Positions 1-14,737 are shown, numbered from the stretch's first letter. The stretch is DNA of 64,000 nt from Gadus chalcogrammus (GCF_026213295.1 NC_079426.1:27712102-27776101), one strand, 5' to 3'. The notes: generated from the letters alone by a model not told the origin. A program made the numbers and translations.

Positions 1-98
1 TGCTATTTATACACGGATGTCATTTTATTTAAATGTCGAGAGATTAATTGCAGGTTTTTCGCAAAAGGCCTCTATCTTTTTTTCTTTGCAAAAAAAGA

Positions 99-541
99 CC
101 CCTCAAAACTAGATTAGACCCCTAGTATACCAGATTAGACCCATAGAGGCCAAGATAATCCCCCTAGGAGAGATTAGACCCCTATTACACCCCATATTAT
201 AGACTAGATTAGATCTCTAGACCAAATTAAACCCCTAGACTAGATATGACCCCTAGACTAAATTAGAGCCCTAGACTAGAGACCCCTAGACGAAATTAGA
301 CCCCTAGACTAGATTAGACCCCTAGGCCAGATAATACCCCTAGACTAGATTAGACCTCTAGACTAAATTAAACCCCTAGACTAGATATGACCCCTAGACT
401 AAATTAGAGCCCGAGACTAGATTAGACCCCTAGATTTAGACCCCTAGACTAGTTTAGACCCCTTGGCCAGAGTATACCCCTAAACTAGATTAGACCCCTA
501 GACTAGATTAGACCACTAGACTAGATTAGACCACTAGAGAC
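99..541. repeat. Minisatellite of AGACCCCTAGACTAGATT-like units
   Basis: A degenerate tandem array of roughly 18-22-bp units carrying the words gactagattagacccc, ctagactaaatta and ccctagacc. Unit length and sequence drift along the array, so it is old or under gene conversion. The first 98 bases before it hold nothing recognisable. Confidence 0.85.
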
Positions 542-1969
542 TAAATAGAATTGCCGCTACCCAGTGAAATCGCATAACCAGGCTTATTGAAATTGACATA
601 AACTGACATAATAATATAATATATAATATAATAATAATAAAAAAAAAAATAATAATGTATGTAGGCCTAGGTTTGTAAACGTTGAAAAAAAGAAGCGCAT
701 TCCTGAGTTGGAATGCAACACAATGCAGACGGCGTGTTTCTCTCTGGTTTGAGGTCGGAGTTAATGTCCAACCCGGTGAGGCTCCTCTAGGTCGGCTTTG
801 ACCCGCGGAGGGCTGAGGGGGTGGCTGGGGGAGGCTGGGGGGAGGAGAGGTGAGCCGGCGGTCAGCCTGTCTCACATGAAAAAGTGAAACGACCCCAGAA
901 AGAAAGGGCACCCCTGAATGGCTTTACATCGGCAATGTAAGGATATTTAGCGCGCACTTTACACCTGGAAACCCGCCCGGGCTACGAGTTAGCATTGAAG
1001 TGTCCAGATGAGAATTGGCCTGCATCTATTGACAAGACGATATGGCCTGTCCTGTAGTCAACCAAACACATCTGCATCGTTAATGGTATGACAGTCGTTT
1101 TTTATTCCGCTTGCCCGCCCTCCTCTGCGCACCGGTCAGTCTCATCTGATTCGATCTGATCTGATCTATTCTCTCTCAAGTGATCCAGGAGAATTTGCCG
1201 TTCAACTTTCTCAAGAAAGATCAGTCTATAGGTCAATGTACAAAACAATGAGGTGCCGTGATGGGCCAGTGTTTGACCACTGGTCGGGGTGATCCCCACG
1301 GCTGACCGGAGAGAGAGACCACAGAACAAAAGGCTCCGCAGGCCGGTGACCTCTGCGTGGTCCCCAAGTCCCCCCAGTCCGAGCCCTCATGGTGCAGCAG
1401 GACTAATCGAACCGCGGTGAGCCAGCGGTCAGGGAGCCGGACTGACCCTCTACCGACCTGAAGGCAGCTAGGCTACATTCTTAAGGAAGAATGCTCTTTC
1501 AAAAACTGTGCATCACTCCGTTTTGTGCGTTAATCAACAGAAGTTTCAAGCTATGGAATCCTATTCAGATCACCAGCATAACGACCTTACTTCACAAAAC
1601 CTGGAGAGGAAATGAATGAGACCCACGGGCCTTCAGTCGGGAAAAACGAATGTATGTAGATAGTAGCCCCAAAATGAAAATGTTGGTTATCCTTCGAGGA
1701 TAAACGCTTTACGCAGTGGATTAAACCGTTTGAGGTGGTGTAAACTCTGCCCTCGTTTATATTGCATTCATATAATAATGTAATTATGTTAGGCTATAGA
1801 ATCTAACGGGAACACTGGAAGAGTCTCATGTAGGTTTCACCAAGAAGTAGCCTAGTTCAATCCCACCAAATAAGACTGCAGCCATAGAGGATGACAAATT
1901 ATTATAATGTTTAAAATAGGATACAGAACTATCAATCCAGTCTCACGGAAATACGTGACACTGTCACGT
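542..1969. other. Intergenic DNA upstream of mir-10d, no gene recognised
   Basis: No exon, RNA gene or repeat family was recognised. There is an AT-rich run at about 620-655. The open frames on either strand have no recognisable motif. Since it lies just 5' of a Hox-cluster miRNA it could contain conserved cis-elements, but none can be named from this sequence alone. Confidence 0.5.
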
Positions 1970-2268
1970 CATTTAATCTATTCATTCGTGATAGGACACG
2001 TAATTTATATTATTTTTTTCCTGCCATAAAGCACAAATTTCTAACAATATGACAGCTTTTGGCCACCCGTTTCTACTTTCACCTTTGAATCTGAGAAATT
2101 GTGACAATTCACGAATATATTTAATGCAGGTGCGCTGCTCTGTAACAAACCGCGACGGAAAAAGGTAGCTGCTCCATCTGTTCTTTTTAGAATGAGTTTG
2201 AAATGTGTGCTTTTGGCACGAAAAAATAGAAACTATGTGTCCCAGATCACGAATGAATAGATTAAATG
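1970..2268. mobile_element. Short element with 23-bp perfect inverted ends (MITE-like)
   Basis: Positions 1970-1992 and 2246-2268 are exact reverse complements over 23 bp (core ATTTAATCTATTCATTCGTG). The roughly 250-bp interior is non-coding. Further weak symmetry inside (TTTTGGC near 2057 and 2212) suggests a small foldback or MITE. No target duplication could be fixed, so the family is unknown. Confidence 0.6.
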
Positions 2269-2455
2269 AAATTTAATTAAATCTATTTATATTTAATGAA
2301 TGCAATTACGCATCTCTGAATGAGGAACTCTTTGTGCAGTCATTTGATTCACTGGTTCACGGTGCTCGTGTCTACTCGTCAGTGGATGTTGCCGACAAAT
2401 ACAGAGATAACCTCCAGGACCTCAACACTAACAGGCCGCCGAGCCTCTTCAACGC

Positions 2456-2536
2456 GGTGCCCGTGGGTACCCTGTAGAACCGAATGTGTGGACATGCTTC
2501 GGCACAGGTTGGGTTCTGGGGGAGTCTGTGGGCATC
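2456..2536 (+). ncRNA. mir10d: microRNA miR-10d precursor hairpin
   Basis: The 5' arm at 2468-2490 carries the miR-10 family mature sequence, with seed ACCCTGT and the body CCTGTAGAACCGAATGTGTG. The 3' arm at about 2503-2525 (CACAGGTTGGGTTCTGGGGG) pairs back with it across a 12-base loop. The flanks GGTGCCC (2456-2462) and GGGCATC (2530-2536) close the stem, with one G-U pair. miR-10 genes lie 5' of Hox4 paralogues and repress Hox transcripts post-transcriptionally. Here hoxd4b begins about 2.8 kb downstream on the same strand, which is the expected place. The mature 3' end ...GAATGTGTG fits the miR-10d type of fish rather than miR-10a, which I remember as ending in TTTGTG. The host transcript is not visible. 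Confidence 0.95.
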
Positions 2537-3898
2537 GACCTGCCATCTATCCGGTGGAACCGAAAAGGACAGAGCGCCATGCCGATGAAGTCGAAACGGG
2601 TTCATTATTGACTATTTATTAATAGGCATCCGCCGTCTTGGAGTTCGAGTTCACATTACTGAATCAAACGTGCAATATGTTTGAATATTGTAGGATATTT
2701 TGATATTTAGGATGTTTATTTAACATGCAATCTAAGATTTAGAAAATATGTGTAAAAGCTTATTTCAAGATGTGTGTTAAATTAACATTTTCTAACATTT
2801 AATCCATATCTTGAATGAGTGCATTTAAAGGGTCTTTGATCCCATATGGTTTGGTGGTATAAATGTCATGTTTTGCTATGTCTTTATTTGCCAAGGAAGT
2901 CTGAGGATATAAAAAACACTAGCAAACTTACCAAACTTGGTATTTACATAGGCCTACAGCCCAACAGCCTTTAGCACTTTTTACCTGGTAATAATTATAA
3001 CAATGATAATAATAATAATACAAATAGGCTAATAATAATAACTATAATAATAACAAAATAATCATAATAACGTTATAATAATAATCGTAATAATAACAAT
3101 AACATTATTGTAATGATTAAAATAGTAACACGGTCGTTCATATCAAGCTTTCTGAAGTCCCTCTTTTGGATCTAGTTTTATGTCAACTAGATCCAAATGA
3201 TAACATATTGATGCACAGCCACTGATCACACAAGGCTTGAAGTCATCAGGGTTATAATGTTCAACCTTAACCTTTAATAAAATAATCTTATCAATCCCCA
3301 ATAATGGTGAACAAAGCGGCTAAGTAATCGTGCCGGTGGACGGGTCCATGCGGGCCTACTGCTTAATTACACAACTTAATAACACAACTTTAACACAACT
3401 TTAACTGGAGAACCGTCTGTTCATCCACATTTGATTGATTTTCTCTTCTTGCCGTAGAGGATGCGGTTTGCTCATCAATTCCGTTTAAAGTCCCAATTCA
3501 TTTTTGTTTATTCGTCGTTAAATACCTCCCTGTTTTCATTCTACTCGCATGTTCAATCTTCATTTTTCTGCCAGTCCATCGCGTCTTTTACCCGTCGTTG
3601 TGGTGAACACCTCGGGTTGACCTCCTGATGACAAAGACCTCCACTACTCACTGTCTGGGCCTTTTATTCTATTTTCTTATCCGAGACCTTTCTGGACGGA
3701 TACGTTTTGTTGTGGAGCTTTTAACTGAAATATGGTCTGCCCTTATTCAATATGGCCAGATTAATTTTTCAGCGTACCCATCTGTGTGGGGTAAGAGCCA
3801 GTCTTCTGAAGTCATAAATCTACACCCCTGCATCTCAATAGACAGGGAAGAAAGAGAGATACAATGAGATGGGCTGGAACAAAGACGGACAGATAGGC
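2537..3898. other. mir-10d to hoxd4b intergenic DNA
   Basis: Non-coding by inspection. It contains an imperfect AAT/ATA-rich simple repeat at about 2986-3125 and otherwise AT-rich unique sequence. A primary transcript linking mir-10d to hoxd4b would cross this segment. Confidence 0.5.
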
Positions 3899-4912
<1,014 letters not shown>

Positions 4913-4946
4913 CGATCGATCGATCGGACGGATGGACGTATAGGCC

Positions 4947-5050
<104 letters not shown>

Positions 5051-5302
5051 TAGATAGATAACACAGATGGATACATCGTTCTCTTTTTTCTATAATCCCC
5101 GCCATACGATTCTTTTCTTCCCCAAATCCCAGATTCAGTTCTCCCCATAACAGTTGAACATGTTCCCATTGGCTGGTCGTGGGGTCACATGGTCTGCATC
5201 GACCTCGCTCTATTTGACAGCCGTGGGATGGCTTCATGCCAGAGGGGGAGAAAGGGAGCGAGAGAGAGAAAGAAAAATTAGTATTCTCCTAGCAGCTTCG
5301 CT

Positions 5303-5313
5303 ATAAATCAATC

Positions 5314-5314
<1 letters not shown>
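5303..5314. promoter_or_regulatory. Two overlapping candidate PBX-HOX sites at the hoxd4b start
   Basis: On the minus strand, 5303-5310 reads TGATTTAT and 5307-5314 reads TGATTGAT. Both fit the bipartite PBX-HOX consensus TGATNNAT. They lie immediately upstream of, and overlap, the A of the hoxd4b ATG. Hox4 genes are known to be autoregulated through such sites, but two 8-mers can arise by chance, so function is inferred. Confidence 0.35.
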
Positions 5315-6515
<1,201 letters not shown>

Positions 6516-6542
6516 GCCTCGGCAGAGGCTCGGTGGAACATT

Positions 6543-6625
6543 GGTACCGGTACCGGAGAGGAGAGGGCCGGTACCGGAGTGGAGAGAGTCGGTACCGGAG
6601 AGGAGAGGTCGTTACCGGAGAGGAG
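6543..6625 (+). repeat. GGTACCGGAGAGGAGAG tandem repeats in hoxd4b 3' UTR
   Basis: Four imperfect 20-27-bp units built on GGTACCGGAG, starting about 30 bases after the hoxd4b stop. They should be transcribed in the 3' UTR. Confidence 0.75.
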
Positions 6626-6784
6626 CGCCGCCGCCCGGTGCGCAGTTCCCTCAGACTCCGAGGGGATGGACGCGCTGAAGAAAACAGGGTTTATTTTTAC
6701 AGGGTACACAAACAGGGTTTTTTCTTTACTGAAGTTGTTATCAAAGTTATTTCCATGCACATGTACAGGCCTTAAAGTGGTTCC

Positions 6785-6790
6785 AATAAA
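6785..6790 (+). terminator. hoxd4b polyadenylation signal AATAAA
   Basis: Canonical AATAAA 270 bases after the stop codon, giving a plausible short 3' UTR. No cleavage-site evidence is available. Confidence 0.6.
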
Positions 6791-7320
6791 CAGGTTAAAT
6801 ACTGTATGTACTGTAGTACCAAATACAGACCACCCCTGGAACTCATCAGGCGCATTTGTGCTTCAATGTTTATTATTCAAATTGTAAGCTATATTGTGAT
6901 AGAAAATACCGACACCTAAGCTACTATTAATAATAATGTTTATTATAGAAAAATAATTACTAGGTCGAGCGGATTCATTTTCGTACAGTAGGCATCGATT
7001 TAAAACGTTATGGACCATGTCGTGTAATGGATACATTCAAATGGAAGGGACAGCTGGTCTACAGCCTGTATCTGAGGGCCGGGAGGCCTATACGGATTGG
7101 GTCCCCACACTCACTGGGACAACCTCAAAATTAGGCTGACATGTTTTCTGCACTGACCGATTTTTTTAATAGGTAGGCCTACTACTCAGGGTTACAGGGT
7201 CAAAAGATTTCTGAAATCTTTATTTGTAAACACAGAGTCGTCAAACCAGTACTGTTCTAAAATTGAAATGATGATGCTTTCGGATTTTTGTTATTCCAGA
7301 TTGATATGCTATTATTATTA

Positions 7321-7363
<43 letters not shown>

Positions 7364-8780
7364 GATTATTATTATCACAGTCATCATAGTTCAATTTAAA
7401 TTTTATTTTTGGTAGCAATTATTATCTTGGTTGATGTGATATATTTTTCATGAATGGATTGTTTTATATTTAGACATTTGTAACAATAAATAAATAAACG
7501 CTGTCGTTGTCCAACGATGGTGAAATATCTCATCCGACGGCCCGTGACACACACAGATAGACACACAGACACATACAGACTCACACAGACCCGCACAAAA
7601 TCAAGCACTAACAGATTGATGTCCCTTGATAAGGAGGAGGATGGTTTCACCGGTAGCACATGTGACAGAGAATACACTGCTCGTGATTTATGATCGGTGA
7701 ATTTATTACCGACATATATTTGGTTGGTCTACATCTGGATGAAGCACTCCATCACGCCGCGACCCATCAAAGCACCAAACGTTCCTAGCCAAGACAAACA
7801 GTGGTGACGGGTGGCCATGTCTTAATAGAGATGTATTGTTGAGCGACTAATGTTAAGGCCTGAAGACAGAAATAAGCCGGGCCCGGGGGAAAACGATCTA
7901 GATTAGAACCTGAAATGGAGATCATCGTTTATTTTACGTCAGTTGTCTCGAAGAAAGAGTGATGTTTTGGTTTTTGTAATAAATGCCATGGTTGTATGCC
8001 ATAGGCCTACATTTTAAACAGTTGAAATAAGGCTGATGACCTGAAATGAGACCTTTATGATTTGATTGTTCAACTCGTAACTGGAGACAACAAATGAGCC
8101 AAGAGAACAATTCAATATTGTTCCTGTTTTTCTAAATTTGTGTTTTTTAAAGTGGGCTGAACTGTACCTGAGCGCTGGGGGGTTGGGGCCCTTCATTAGT
8201 GATGTCCGGTGGGTTTGGACCTCGGAGGAAACCACAGCAGGCAGAGCTGACAGTGACCGATAGGAGCCAGTATCCTCCTTATTAGTAAAGCCAAAGACAA
8301 CGCTCTAAGCAGTTGGTTTACACTTAAAAATCTGCTCGAATATCAGATTGCTGAATGTGAAATTTGGAGTCTAGGTAGTAGGTTTAAATTACAACACACG
8401 CCGTATTCAGAAAGATCTGAGTTGACACGTGGATTCATCACGCGGGAAAATGTAATTGGCTAAGGTTCTTTAGTGATAAAGAGAAAATGTCGACTTCTGC
8501 AGAAATATGGCTCCATATTCATCTTCCCCTGAAAAAGGCTGAGCCCCTCTAAGCCACCCCTCTCAAAACCCCCAGTCATTTTGTGATGACAAATATTTAT
8601 GGAAAATAGAAAAGGCATTTCCTGCAGAAAATGTGGTGAGTGCTGTAGTACAAAGTGAGGTTGAAAATAAGTTTTAATAAAGGCACATAGATTAAGACGT
8701 AAAGAAATGTTAAATGGCTTAAATCAAGTGAAGCGATTTGAACAGAGTTCACAAGTCTAAATGATGTAAACAATGTTAAC
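6791..8780. other. Intergenic DNA after hoxd4b with an ATT microsatellite
   Basis: No gene was recognised, and no homeobox or YPWM-type exon on either strand. It contains a (TTA)n tract at about 7313-7363. In a complete HoxD cluster hoxd3 would be expected near here, and nothing resembling it is present. Confidence 0.6.
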
Positions 8781-8819
8781 ATGCACACCATTTAAAAATA
8801 TATAAATGGTTGGAAACAA

Positions 8820-8990
8820 ATAAAGTGACAGCTGAATGAAAAGCACAAAGCATTGCTAAAAATGCAGAAATGTAAAAGGAATTGAACTGAAGAATCTGAA
8901 AGGGCAAATGTATTGCCCTGCACTGCTGAATAATCTGAAAGGTCAAATGCATTGCAGTGGACTGCTAAAAAACCTGGAAGCTGAAAACGA
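8820..8990. repeat. Short tandem repeats of GCTGAAxAATCTGAAAGG
   Basis: Two clear units (about 8885-8925 and 8927-8965), each with AATCTGAAAGG(G/T)CAAATG, flanked by more diverged copies. Non-coding. Confidence 0.6.
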
Positions 8991-9379
8991 AAAGTGACGC
9001 TGAATTCCATTATCTGAAGAAGTGCTGAAATACAATGTCACAAAAGCTGGAAGCTAAACTGTAATACTGTAAAAGCTGGAAGATAGTAGTATAAGTGTTA
9101 TTAGCTGTAGCCTATAGGCCTAGTAGTAGCCTAGCAGTAGTAGCCTTGTAGTTGCTGAAGTAGTAGCAGCTGAAGTATTAGGTAGCTGCACAAACGATAG
9201 GCCATATGAAAGGTATGGTATTGATTGATGCTTGTAGAAAGATTATAATAATCCCGCCAGTTTTTCTAAAAAACAGCCGAAATTGAGCGGGAAAGGGGCC
9301 AAATCTGGAAACAATGCATGCCCTCGCGCTATTACCTCAGCCGTAAATCAAAAGACCAACTCAAAACTACGGGGTCAGA

Positions 9380-9658
9380 CAGTGGCGGTTTTAGGCACGG
9401 GCGAACCAGGCAGCCGCCCGGGGCGCCATATTTGTGGGGGGTGCCAAATCACATGGGGGGCGCCACGAGCAGTAAAAAATAAAAACGCGCCGCGAAGCAG
9501 TTTTCAATGAAGTACATAGCATTGTGAAGGGAATTGGTATTTTGGCGCCCCCTCTGGCTGCAGGCGCACACCTGCTCGTTGAGAAGGTGCCATGCACAGA
9601 CGGAATGAAACCCCCTCCGAAGTCCGTAGGCTCATGATACAACCCCCCACTGCCACTG
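9380..9658. mobile_element. Non-autonomous hAT element (MITE) with perfect 8-bp target duplication
   Basis: The ends are CAGTGGCGG and TGCCACTG as imperfect terminal inverted repeats. They are flanked by identical GGGTCAGA at 9372-9379 and 9659-9666. An 8-bp duplication with CAGTGGC-type ends is the hAT pattern (Tip100-like). The 279-bp interior has a GC-rich, gene-like composition but no transposase. Confidence 0.85.
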
Positions 9659-9720
9659 GGGTCAGAACAGTCTCATTAATAACAAATGCTCAGAGAAGGA
9701 TTCACAAATGTACTGCAGTG

Positions 9721-9785
9721 ACTGGGTTTTTACATTGTCGGTGCCGTTTACTACTTTAACGGCACCGATAATCGCAAAACCCAGT
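9721..9785. repeat. 65-bp near-palindrome
   Basis: ACTGGGTTTT..TCGGTGCCGTT pairs with AACGGCACCGA..AAAACCCAGT around an 8-10-base centre. It could be a tiny foldback element. Its position is intergenic. Confidence 0.7.
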
Positions 9786-10049
9786 CGAAACTAGATGGAA
9801 AAAGTGTGTAGTTCAAAACGTGACACAGCTTTGACATCTTCGCCACCTAGAGTTTGTAATGTACGATCATTCGAAAAACCCATGGTATTCCCATAGACAT
9901 TTGACAGAGGGAACCGGGAGGCTCGGAAGCTGGACTCAGAGGTCGGAACTGCATTCATGTGATTGGCTGAAAACGAGGTAGGCATCTGATTGGCTACAGA
10001 GAGTTCCTTGTTGAAAAAAATGCATTTGTGAATCTAGCCCAAGCCATGT

Positions 10050-11108
10050 GCCGTGTTCCAATATCCATACTATCCGTACTTACTAGCCTAAGTTTGAGTA
10101 TAGGGCGTTCCGATTCAGATCGGGCGAAAATAAGTGTACTGAAAGGGCCCGGAATAATGTACTCAAAACGGTCAAATCGCGAAGTGTGTGACGATGTACA
10201 CTTTTCATACTCAACGGTAGCCCTCTTAGCTACGTAGCGGAAGAGGGCGGAGCCAGGCTGAGCCAAAGTCGGCGCATTTTCCACGTAGCCTGCATTAATA
10301 GAGTCATTTTATAGTTTTTATAGTTTTTATAGCGTTTTATAACTGCTAGGCGTAAAGAGTTCACCGGTCAAAGCAGGATGTTTATTGCGCGAGAGGAGCC
10401 GCGGCGGCAGTCGTGATCTTAATTTCCGGTTAGTGCACCACAGAGTATTTGATTTGGAACAACACTGACATCTGAAAATTAGCGCACTAATGCCGCTTTT
10501 CCACTGCATGGTACCAGCTCGACACGACTCGACTCGACTCGACTCAGCTCGCCTTTTTTGCGTTTCCACCGCGATCTAGTACCTCAAGTGGCTGCTTTTT
10601 CTAGTACCGCCTCGCTCTAGGTTCCAAGCGGCTGAGCCGATGCTAAAAGGTGACGTCGGCAGACGGCCGGCCACTGATTGGCCAGAGAGTGTGACGAAGT
10701 CACGAGAGCGACATGGCAACCATGCTGGTAACGATAGAACAGCCATAGTAGCGCCGCAGCCAACATATTCCACTTCTTCAACATGCCAGCTAATAATACG
10801 AACACGAATACCATCGCATCGATGTTCTCCATTGTTGTTATGTGGGTTCTGTCCATGTGTGGGTTACGTAGGTGTTGTTTGCGTCGCGTACAAAAATACG
10901 TCACGGCCCTTTCGCGCAGACGACCCCGCCCACGTCCCGGAGGTACTATTTGCGGTGGAAAAGCACCCGCGCTGCTACCGTGTCGAGTCGTGTCGAGTCG
11001 TGTCGTGTCGAGTCGAGCTACATGTGCGGTGGAAAAGCGGCATAAGTGAGTGCGGATAGTGTACGTCGTTTAAGTGTACTCATGGAAGTATGGATATCGG
11101 AACTCGGC
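10050..11108. mobile_element. Harbinger-like non-autonomous element, interrupted by a second MITE
   Basis: The outer ends are imperfect inverted repeats: GCCGTGTTCCAATATCCATA at the left, mirrored by TATGGATATCGGAACTCGGC at the right. A second partial copy of the left half lies at about 32084-32413. No transposase frame survives. A PIF/Harbinger affiliation is likely from end type and composition only. Confidence 0.6.
10491..11042. mobile_element. Nested MITE with TGCCGCTTTTCCAC ends and TAA target duplication
   Basis: The ends TGCCGCTTTTCCACTGCATG and CATGTGCGGTGGAAAAGCGGCA are near-perfect inverted repeats flanked by TAA on both sides (10488-10490, 11043-11045). A TWA 3-bp duplication is the PIF/Harbinger hallmark. 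Short ACTCG/AGTCG arrays lie inside each end (about 10520-10548, 10981-11020). Confidence 0.75.
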
Positions 11109-11969
11109 AATGGACATATTATAGAATGGACACCGTATTCCAAAATGGTGCCCATTCATTCCTATGTAAACTGCTCAATGGCGCAGGGCAACATCAAAGA
11201 GAGATATGCTTCCGCATCTTGGGAGCCTAGCCACGCCCTAGTTCATGACGTACCGGATGCAGAAATATTCTTGTTCTTTAGCACCCCCCTCAACATACCA
11301 GCGCAAAGCAGGTACGGTCCCCCCCCCGCCCGCCCTCAACAACTGAGCGCAAGGCCGGTACGGTCTTCACTCCCCCCCCCCCTCAACAACTTCAAGAGAC
11401 CCCCACAAAGATGGAATCATAACTCGAACCCTGCATGGAAGTATAAGTTAACTTCATAAATATGAATGATTGCTGCATATAACATGTAACACCAACAACA
11501 TAGTAAATCTATGTAGGCCTAGAAAAAAATACAGTTCAATGTTATTGCTTAAGAAACAGATTCCTTCCAACTATTTACTAAAAATGCAATCAATAATTTA
11601 TATACAAATAAATGGTAACATATCGATCAACAATGATGTTGGAGTAACCCACCCACATAAATAATTGCAATACACCAACATTGTTAACTGCCATACAAAC
11701 AAGCAAATAAAAAATTAAATACTAACACAACGGAAATGTTTATTAGGCTATTAACAATATTATAACAATTATACCATAATAAACCCGTTCTTTGTCTTTG
11801 GATCTTTTGAATAAATGGATCAATAAATGGTATATGCAATGATCGCAAGCAGAGGAACTGAGAGTCATTGAGCAGCAGCTGAACCAGTCTAAAAACCCCT
11901 TTATCACTAAAACACTTTTAGTGATAAAAAGTCACCACAGTGCCTAAAAACCATCAACGTCATTCATGA
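11109..11969. other. Intergenic DNA, C-rich run then AT-rich sequence
   Basis: It contains two similar GGTACGGTC..CCCCCC..CTCAACAAC units at about 11310-11395, resembling the G/C-rich arrays inside the nearby foldback element. The rest is AT-rich with no gene seen. Confidence 0.5.
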
Positions 11970-12361
<392 letters not shown>

Positions 12362-12540
12362 AACCCAGTCGCCAAGAAAAAACGTCCACGGTGTACGTTT
12401 CCATGAACACTGGATACGTAGCATTTCAACGTAAAAAATAGCGTGTTATACCTACAGTATCCACGTGTGCCGCTGTGGAGGCGGGTTTCGGGGTTTGGGT
12501 TTCACGGCTTTCGCGGAAAATTGTGGACACGATTGTTTAG

Positions 12541-12720
12541 AGGGGGGGGGGGGGAGACTGTTGTTGACCGGGGAGGGGGGAGGGGGGGGGGAGACACGTT
12601 TGTTGAGGTGGGGGGGGGGGACACACGATTGTAGGGGGGACGACGACACGTTAGTTGAAGGGGGGGGGGGGGGGGGGACACGTTTGTTGAGGGGGGGGGA
12701 GACACGTTTGTAGGGGGGGG
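12541..12720 (+). repeat. G-run array, units GACACGTTTGTTGAGGGGGG
   Basis: Six to seven imperfect units, each with a run of 7-17 guanines separated by GACACG(T/A)TTGT-type spacers. The mirrored C-run copy is at about 17436-17655. The G runs can form quadruplexes. The proline-rich frames over it are artefacts. Confidence 0.9.
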
Positions 12721-13023
12721 GCACGCTCGACAACGAGAGTTGGTTTTTATTGAACGCTCGACAACGAGAGTTGGTTTTTATTGAACGAGACTTCAACACG
12801 GAACAGCTGCACGAAACGATGTTCACGTCACTCTCGGTGACGGTGTCGACAATAATGAACACACGAACATTGTTAATAGAACAACACACAACCACATAAC
12901 ATCCCGAACCCATTAACCCCACTTAATCCTAACAACAAAACAAGTTAACAAAAGCCCCATTTGTCAACTGAGAACCCCAATTCCCAGAATCCCCCGCGGC
13001 TCCGGAACACGGCGTAGCTTATA

Positions 13024-13300
13024 TTAATCTTTATTATCTGAATGGGAAATGCAATATTTTAGGACAGATACACCATTAAACGCGTTTCTAATGACATTTC
13101 TAGCGAGAAATGTACATTTTCCTTACATAATCTTCAGTCAGTGAATGTGTATGATCTTTATTAATCTTTATTATCTGAATGGGAAATGCAATATTTTAGG
13201 ACCGATTCACCGTTAAACGTGTTTCTAATAACATTTCTAGCGAGAAATATACTTTTTACTTGCATAATCTTCAGTCAGTGATTGTGTCTGATCTTTAGTT
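13024..13300. repeat. Tandem duplication of about 137 bp in the left arm
   Basis: Two copies start with TTAATCTTTATTATCTGAAT at 13024 and 13161 and run through TTCTAGCGAGAAAT to AATCTTCAGTCAGTGA. The mirrored pair is at about 16870-17145 in the right arm. Confidence 0.85.
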
Positions 13301-13558
13301 TTATAGTTATTAGGATTTGATCAGCTCGCTCGCATGTTTCAACGACGTCAGGTTGCTTTCGCAAAAAACTAGCAGCTCATGTGCTTACTGCGTTTGTGTT
13401 ATTAAACTGTTACTTTATGTAACTTTTAATGATATCATCTTGTTAGAAACACGTATATCTGAGAGCCAACCCAGTCGCCAAAAGCATACCTACGTTGACA
13501 GTGTACGTTTCGTGAACACTGGATTACGTCGCATTTCAACATAAAATAGCGTGTTATA

Positions 13559-13682
13559 CACACACACACACGCACGCACACGCACAGACACACACACACA
13601 AGCACACACACGCACGCACAGACACACAGACACAGACACAGACACACACACACACACACACACACCACGCACACACGCACAC
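13559..13682. repeat. CA-rich tract in left arm
   Basis: Compound CA/CACG/CAGA repeat, mirrored as TG/CGTG/TCTG at 16470-16607 in the right arm with a different unit count. Confidence 0.9.
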
Positions 13683-13934
13683 GGTGCATTTCGCTGCTAA
13701 AACAACAACAAAAAAATATTCCCTCAAATAGTATTACTTTCAAAACGTTGGCCAAAATGGCCAATAATATCATTTTTTATTTGGGATGCTTCTAGGACAT
13801 TTTGGGTGGATTTTGAACGGTATGTGGGGGGCACGTTTTTTGCAGGACCTGGCAACCCTGCGCTGTTGCCCGAGATCTGGATCCACCCCGGCGTGGTGCC
13901 GTCTCCTTTTGACCTTTTGACCCCAGACTTCTGG

Positions 13935-14580
13935 GGGAATAGCTGAATCAATTCATTAGTCAATCAGAAGCATGTAAATATCTTCCCGGTGGCGTAAGAG
14001 GACGAACAAGGTGTCCTTAAACATCTACGCTTCCAGGCGATTGCAACGGTGCCACACATGAGCATATTCGAACATGTTTAATGGTAGTAATTAGCTGTCG
14101 AAATTGGAGGCCTTAATCAATACTGAGCAGCTATTGATTTGCTTCCCGATAAAGATTTGTCACGAATGACATGTTATTTAGCATCTACACGTTGAGCTGA
14201 GTCCAATGACACCAAGAACGACACTCTAGCTAATGGTAACATGTATTTTACATGGTACACCTAGGTCTAGGACATGATCTCGGTGTAGCAAGAGGCCGAG
14301 CTTGATCTCATTGGACTCAGCTTAACGTGTAGATGCTAATTAGCATGTAATTTGTCAAAAATCTCCATCGGGAAGCAAATCTATAGCTGGTCATTATTGA
14401 TAAAGGCCTCCAAAATCGACAGCTAATTACTACCCCGAAACATATTCAAATATGATCATGTGTGGCACTGTTGCAATCGTCTCGAAACTCGTAGATGTCA
14501 AAGGACACCTTGTTTGCTCTGTTGCACCTCCGGGAAGATATTTTCATACTTCTAATGGATTGATTCATATTTTAAGGTTC
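13935..14580. repeat. Inner palindrome inside the left arm
   Basis: About 13935-14220 is an imperfect inverted copy of about 14300-14580, around a centre near 14247 (CATGTATTTTACATG). Shared words include CATCTACACGTT(G/A)AGCTGAGTCC and ATATCTTCCCGG. It is far more diverged than the outer arms, so it is older. The right arm carries the mirror at about 15580-16220. Confidence 0.85.
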
Positions 14581-14737
14581 TCGGAGTGAGACTTTAAGTG
14601 GCTGCAGCAGAAGTGTTGAGACGAAAGATGATATCAAGAGATTTATAGAATATTCCCATTCACATTATGATTCTTCGTCGTAACATCCGACCAAACATCC
14701 TTTACATTCACAGAGCGAAGATTATGAAAGTCCAGGC

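Noticed and set aside
12452..12922. Proline-rich protein on the minus strand, with a mirror at 17239-17739
   Set aside because: The frame is created by the G/C-run array of the foldback arms. Both copies are mirror images of one repeat.
13724..13963. A 79-residue frame present identically at 16189-16428 on the other strand
   Set aside because: It is one sequence seen twice because of the inverted arms. No homology was recognised and it spans the junction of repeat modules.
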